Origin: Ophiothrix spiculata
Taxonomy: Eukaryota > Echinodermata > Ophiuroidea > Amphilepidida > Ophiotrichidae
NCBI GenBank assembly: GCA_000969725.1
Contig: JXSR01S003019.1
DNA: 21,245 bases
Strand: one strand, 5' to 3'
A model generated the notes under the pieces. That model did not search any database. It saw only the letters and a list, made by a program, of their open reading frames with translations, and had not been told where the DNA came from. Shown piece after piece: positions 16,723-21,245 of this stretch (position 1 is the stretch's first letter; each line of letters begins with the position of its first letter). The translations under genes were made by a program, and so were the position numbers.

Positions 16723-17648
16723 GCCTATTGTATTATTCTATTCATTACAGAAATCGATGGTATGGAGAGTTTTGATATTTTTTGATATTTTTAAACATGG
16801 ATTTTTGGCAAACTTTGCATCGAAAGGTTTAGAAATTTTAGGTTGATTAACATGAAATGTGCATAATTTTTAACCAAAAACGGCAAAACAAATATGTCAT
16901 TGGGTTTTGCCGCGAACAAAATCCAGGGTCCATATTCAAATTGACTTTCAATATAACATGAAATTAATGAACCAATTATGATTTTTATCGGGGGGGGGGG
17001 TCATATTTTTAAGGGATTGCTGATGTACGCTTAACACCTTGAGGGTGAATAATTATTTATCCTATTGAGCCTAAAATGCCTGGCAAAGACACAAGGGAAT
17101 TTAGGACTGTATTGACACTATTTGAATTAATGATTAATTAATACCGGTGTAATGAGACTGAAAGTCCCCCATAACCAGAAGTCCGGGTCTAATTGAAATA
17201 AATCGCATTCGATTATTTATTGATCGCACATGTACATGTACGTTCTACACAATTTAATAGCAGCTAGGAAATTTCAGTCACACGGTCGCTGTATTTCATT
17301 ACACCGTATGTCAAGTAATAATAAACATAATTTCGAAACAAGGTAAGCTATAATATTCTTAACTGTATTAATAAAGGATAATCCAAATTACACTTCCAAA
17401 AAGGGCCTACTGAGTTTGTTTGTTTTTTGATGTGAAACCTTCTTAATAAATTACAGCTAAACAACTATAAAAATATATCAATTTACATGTTTTTGAATAT
17501 GTTTTCTAATCTGGTACCAACGCAATAGGTACCTCACACAAATCTAACGATAGCAACGTTCGGCGAACAACAAATGAAATATTATGTTGACGTCTACGCA
17601 TCAATTTTTGTATATATTTTATGGCACCAAATGTCAAATTTCGCTCAC
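16723..17648. other. No gene recognised
   Basis: Non-coding. Contains a small CGGCAAAAC...GTTTTGCCGCG hairpin (about 16880-16915) and an 11-G run at 16990-17000. No mobile-element ends recognised. Confidence 0.5.
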
Positions 17649-18637
17649 CGAATTCCAAATATCATGTTTTCATTTAATGAACTACACGGTTGCTCATATA
17701 GTCGGAATATTTTTAATTGTTACCACTTTTTATGTTAAAGTCAGTTTAGGATGAAAATACCTAGACACTTATGTTGCTTTTGTCAGATTTGATGGGTTAT
17801 CTTGTTAGATGTTAAATGGAACTCCGAATGTGATCAATTTTCCCATGTACTGATAAAGGGGCAACAACAAAAATTGGTCAAAAACGTGATTTTTAGATCA
17901 AATTTCATCTGAACCCGCCTTGTTTAAGGTCACGTCTTTACTCAAGTTGAGTGGTCATATGGAATGATTATCTGTAGTACAGTGATAAGCAGGTGATTTA
18001 TTGTCTTTGTCTTGCTTGACTGAGCCAAGAGAATGCTTGGAAGCAAAGAGCAAAATGATCCTTCAACGCCCCTCAGTTTACAAAAATTGGATTTTTGTGA
18101 ACGTGGAATGGCCCCTGACGGTATACGACATCTTCAAAACCTTTTACGATGTCATAAGCGATGTCGAAAACCGCCAGGAACCATTCCATGATAACTAAAA
18201 CCCTAATTTTGTAAATTGAGGGGCACTGAAGGATCATTCTGTTTTTGCTTCCAATCATTCTCCTGGCTCAGTCAAGCATGACATAAACATTTAATCACCT
18301 GTTTATCAATCTACTACATATAAACATTTCATATGACCCTTGAACCTGAGTAGAGAAGTGACCTTGAACAAGGCGGGGTCAAATCAAATTTGACCTAAAA
18401 ACCGCGTTTTTGACCCATTTTTGTTGTTGCCCTCTTACCAGTGCATAAGAAACTTGATCACATTCGGAGTTCCATCTCGCACCCAACCTGGTTGCTATCA
18501 AATCTGTCCAAAAGCAATATAAATGTCCAGATATTTGCATCATATTTTGACCTTTACATAAAAAGTGGTGAAAATAAAAAATATTCCAACTATATATCTA
18601 TAAATCCCTGCTTCTGCAGTAGTGTGTATTTGGAAAT
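17649..18637. repeat. Foldback element: imperfect palindrome of nearly 1 kb
   Basis: The core arms 17816-18132 and 18160-18475 are inverted copies (TGGAACTCCGAATGTGATCA on the left, its inverse at the right end) around a 27-bp loop. Similarity continues outward with lower identity: GCTTTTGTCAGATTTGAT at 17776 against the inverse of 18493-18516, CCACTTTTTATGT at about 17721, and TATAGTCGGAATATTTTTAA at about 17698. The outermost traces (CCAAATA) lie near 17655 and 18630. Frames at 18001-18198 and 18073-18258 encode similar peptides because they are the two arms of one palindrome. No transposase is present. Confidence 0.85.
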
Positions 18638-18776
18638 GTCCGAGGGTCATTCAAAAAGTTCTACCTGTTGTATCGTAACTTTTGTTCTTATAAAGGTAGC
18701 TACTTGAAAATTAGGTCAGGATGTTGTCTACATATGGTTTAAAAATCATATCAATACCTTTTCTACATTTTTACAG

Positions 18777-18868
18777 GTGATCAGAAAACCACAGTAACAT
18801 TTGGTACACCGGACGGTGAAATATCATATGATATTGCACCTGAAATTACATGTGCAGCTAATGTATGA
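18777..18868 (+). CDS. Candidate terminal exon, phase 1 acceptor (partial)
   Basis: The acceptor CTACATTTTTACAG ends at 18776. With phase 1 entry the segment translates as DQKTTVTFGTPDGEISYDIA, then PEITCAANV and TGA (18866-18868). The entry phase equals that of the CARD-exon donor at 5798, so splicing 5798 to 18777 would give a CARD protein with a 30-residue soluble tail instead of the anchor. It might also belong to a gene outside the window or be chance. I do not recognise the peptide. It lies between the mariner-like TIRs. Confidence 0.35.
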
Positions 18869-19619
18869 ATAACCATCTGTATACCCAAAAATCATGGACG
18901 TTACTGAACAAAATTGGAATGAAAGCGAACCTAATAGTGCAACAAGTCATATGCAACTGATAAAGTAAACTTGTTACAGATAGAAATTACCCAGGATCCC
19001 AATATTTGAAAAGATGTCTGGTATCCTCTTAGGTAATACGAATATTAGCATAGCATGCTTCTCTATGACCTGACTTTCCAAGTGCGTTTGTTATGTCAAA
19101 AACAACATTTAAAGATGATTCACCACAATTTTCGCTCAACAATTCAAATGTAGTTTCCTTTACGATGTACTATGAAAATTTCTTCCAAAATAGAGCTTCA
19201 TAATGACACTATTTTACATCTTGTTTTCTTAAAGTCAGTTTCTTCCTAAACTGTATCTTTAGTGATTTTGATAATTTATATGCATGGGCTATTTGTTCTT
19301 TTTTATTGTTGCGCTTGTTGTTGTCCATTATTTTCAGTTTGGGTCAATTTTTTAATCGTCCCGTACAATTGTATGTCCATTCTTATGCTTTATATACATG
19401 TAATGTTTATTGTATGTCAATACTACATGGCTATATTATGACCTTTTTAATTCACTGTACCTGAGCCAGTTTTAAAAATGATGCACATATTTTGACCGTT
19501 TCGGGTGTACCAAATCTTACCGTGGTTTTCAGGACACCTGCACAAATCTAGAAAAGGTATTAATTAGATTTTTTTTTGATCATATGTAGATGACATTCTA
19601 AGATATATTTGTACCAATG
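18869..19619. other. Unassigned interior of the TIR pair
   Basis: AT-rich, no long frame, no D,D34D-type transposase motifs on either strand. If the exon at 18777 is real this could be its 3' UTR. Confidence 0.4.
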
Positions 19620-19699
19620 TTCAAGTAGCTTTCTTTAACAGAACAAAAGTTATGATACAACAGGTAGAACTTTTTGAATGACCCTTGTAGTATTAGTCT

Positions 19700-19880
19700 T
19701 TTTGTAATATATTTAGATCTTCTTTTTGTCAAAGTTTATGTATAAATATATATGTCTTTTTAAAGTCAGTTATGTTCATCATGTGTATAATTTGTATTTT
19801 AAATATTGTAAAGTGCTTCGATCCCCGGGAGAGGCGCTATATAAATGCCCGATTATTCTTCTTCTTATTATTATATGGGC
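19700..19880 (+). mobile_element. CR1-type LINE 3' tail
   Basis: Ends TGTAAAGTGCTTCGATCCCC, GGGAGAGGCGCTATATAAAT and GCCCGATTATTCTTCTTCTT. GTGCTTC and GAGGCGC pair with two G-T wobbles, then comes TATATAAA and an ATT/CTT-rich tail. It is the same layout as the 3' end of the LINE at 2340 (GCGC hairpin plus TATATAA) but a different family member. The frame at 19726-20010 crosses it and is not a gene. Confidence 0.78.
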
Positions 19881-20379
19881 AACCCTGTATCATTTGATGA
19901 CCAATTTTCATCCACGTGTTTTTCTATTTCCTGAACGCTTACACCCTTGCTCTAACCCAATATCCCTAATTTTTTTGGAAACTGTGCCCCAGTATTCGGA
20001 TCCTGCGTGAGCCTTACAGTGGATCAGGCCTTATTTTTCCTAACCTACTGGTCAATACTGAAATATAAACTACTCATTTGTATTTCAATGAAACTATTTT
20101 TCGTATACATAACATTTTTTTAAACATTACACTTAGAAGATGTAAAATATGTTTAAAATTTGATGTTAGCATATTTGAAAATGGCCAAGGAAATAATAGA
20201 TACCTATATTTTTGACAATCTTGATGTTAATTTGGAAATTTTGCATTGAGAGAACTTGTTACTACATGGTGAACATTTCTGTTAGACGGATTTTGATTAT
20301 TTTGCTTACTTCTCCTTTTTTACCCCAAAATGTGCAAAAATCATCGTCAATTATTTAACGTGCCATTTCATCTAGATCA
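19881..20379. other. No gene recognised
   Basis: AT-rich non-coding sequence without recognisable repeats. Confidence 0.5.
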
Positions 20380-20383
20380 CAGC

Positions 20384-20490
20384 ACGGCTGTCTATACAGA
20401 TATCACAATCTGAACACATCCTCCATAATGGCTGCTCAAAGGTACACGTTATGTCCGTAGTTGGATTGTGAGTATCTAGACAGCACTGGG
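20384..20490. other. Imperfect hairpin with 21-bp arms
   Basis: GCTGTCTATACAGATATCAC then AATC (about 20388-20412) pairs with GATTGTGAGTATCTAGACAG then C (about 20464-20485) around a loop of about 50 bp. It could be the edge of a small foldback repeat or a hairpin RNA. There is no independent evidence of expression. Confidence 0.45.
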
Positions 20491-20559
20491 ACGAAAAAGG
20501 GACAGCTGTGGGTATAATACCCTACTCTTCACGAACCTAGCTGTGACAAGCATATATGG

Positions 20560-20640
20560 GTGTGACTCTCCCTTATATGGGACCGACGGCTTAACGGCCC
20601 TTTCCGAAGGACGGGGCTCTCACATGGCTTGTTTGCCCTT
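20560..20640 (+). repeat. Probable dispersed repeat module
   Basis: A GC-richer block, TATGGGACCGACGGCTTAAC then GGCCCTTTCCGAAGGACGGG and GCTCTCACA. Its wording (GACCGACGGCTTAACG...CCGAAGGACGG) is like a phrase I associate with dispersed repeats of several marine invertebrates, but I cannot name a family. No coding evidence. Confidence 0.35.
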
Positions 20641-20981
20641 GTCCAAACAACCATGGGTAGAATGCATTGTTAACAGCAACAGAGGTGAGAGCAGCTAAAA
20701 TCCCTGTTAGTACACTCTAAACTGGCACATCGCTGGCAGTACTGTCTAACGCCATACAGTAGCAATATGACACCAATAACCAACAACTGGCTCCATCAAG
20801 CCATGGCAGCATATTGGCCACATTTCTGAAATATTTCATACTTCTGCCCTTGGCTTTAATATATTTAAAATATCAAACTGGTACTACGTAACATAATAAT
20901 ATTATAAAGTCAAAGAAACTGCGTGGCACTGTAGAAGTAAAATATAGTCAAGAAGCAAATTGGGTGATGGCAGCAGTGCGG

Positions 20982-21245
20982 ATATATGTGATGACTCACA
21001 CCGAAAGGGGGGACTTTGAAGATGATATCAATTTTGATGTTTTCATTTCATCTGTTGTAGCATTTACTAAGGTTTAAAATGACACCTTACTTGTTGAAAT
21101 TGATTAAGGCGATCAAATTTTACAACAGAAAATCTGCTGAAAATTCTTATTATTTTCATTGTTTTTTGCTGCCTATTTTTGCCTGTATCTTAAAAAGTTT
21201 TCTGTCGCAAAGTCCCCTTTTTCGGTATGAGTCATCACATATATG
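20982..21245. mobile_element. MITE with 37-bp terminal inverted repeats
   Basis: The left end (20982-21018) is ATATATGTGATGACTCACAC then CGAAAGGGGGGACTTTG. The right end (21208-21244) in reverse complement is ATATATGTGATGACTCATAC then CGAAAAAGGGGACTTTG, with only three or four differences. Total length is about 264 bp with no coding sequence. The right terminus coincides with the end of the window, so the flanking target duplication cannot be checked. A solo copy of the terminus lies at 610-645. Confidence 0.85.

Larger units (their letters stand above)
18643..19690. mobile_element. Mariner-like TIR pair enclosing about 0.9 kb
   Basis: The left end (18643-18708) begins GAGGGTCATTCAAAAAGTTC then TACCTGTTGTATCGTAACTT and TTGTTCTTATAAAGGTAGCT. 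The right end (19620-19690) in reverse complement is AAGGGTCATTCAAAAAGTTC, TACCTGTTGTATCATAACTT and TTGTTCTGTTAAAGAAAGCT. That is about 62 bp of inverted ends with only a handful of differences. GGGTCATTCAAAAAGT is the kind of end seen in mariner-family elements. TA follows closely on the right side (TTGTAG) but is not visible on the left. The interior shows no transposase and includes an exon-like segment. Confidence 0.72.

Noticed and set aside
18001-18258. Two overlapping frames on opposite strands with similar peptides
   Set aside because: They are the two arms of the foldback palindrome read outward, not two genes.
19726-20010. 94-codon frame
   Set aside because: It crosses a CR1 3' tail with its GCGC hairpin and ATT-rich end. 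No protein features.
1-21245. CRISPR array, operon, bacterial promoter or Shine-Dalgarno signals
   Set aside because: The window is animal nuclear DNA; the tandem repeats have no regular unique spacers and no bacterial gene organisation exists.

Overview
The window is animal nuclear DNA, most likely from a marine invertebrate. It is AT-rich, its one convincing host gene has introns with GT/AG splice sites, and it is packed with old non-LTR retrotransposon pieces, terminal-inverted-repeat (TIR) DNA elements, a tRNA-derived SINE and satellite-like repeats. The species cannot be fixed from sequence alone. The CARD-type immune gene and the CR1/Jockey-like elements would fit an invertebrate deuterostome or a lophotrochozoan.

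Layout. 1-1.2 kb: nothing recognised except one stray MITE end (610-645). 1.2-1.83 kb: an array of about 21-bp repeats whose two halves run in opposite orientation. 2.1-4.6 kb: a decayed minus-strand CR1-like LINE (about 2340-4312) interrupted by a TIR element (3908-4165), with copies of a short repeat family on both sides (2126-2330, 4312-4628). Another copy (5222-5400) lies just upstream of the host gene. 5.48-7.56 kb: the host gene. It has a phase 1-1 CARD exon (5481-5798), a 1.29-kb intron holding a LINE tail, and a last exon (7087-7562) encoding eight or so degenerate 12-residue Ser/Thr-Glu-Pro repeats followed by a C-terminal membrane anchor. 7.62-10.02 kb: a possible 2.4-kb TIR element with a smaller TIR element nested inside. 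10.16-10.87 kb: two converging fragments of one LINE family. 11.2-14.43 kb: a nearly full-length but dead plus-strand LINE (endonuclease, reverse transcriptase, C-terminal domain, 3' hairpin, tail), itself hit by another LINE tail. 14.43-16.02 kb: no gene seen. 16.02-16.28 kb: a tRNA-headed SINE whose tail matches the 10.2-kb LINE fragment. 16.4-16.72 kb: tandem repeat of about 119 bp. 17.65-18.64 kb: a foldback palindrome of nearly 1 kb. 18.64-19.69 kb: a pair of mariner-like TIRs enclosing an exon-like segment (18777-18868). 19.7-19.88 kb: CR1 tail. 20.98-21.245 kb: a complete MITE ending at the window edge.

The gene of interest is predicted to make a 261-residue CARD protein with a Ser/Thr-rich stalk and a tail anchor. 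This is the architecture of MAVS and BinCARD-type adaptors, which carry CARD signalling on mitochondrial or other membranes. A second exon with the same phase at 18777 could be an alternative soluble last exon. That is conjecture. Most of the remaining sequence is repeats at different stages of decay, several nested, so the relative order of some insertions can be read.
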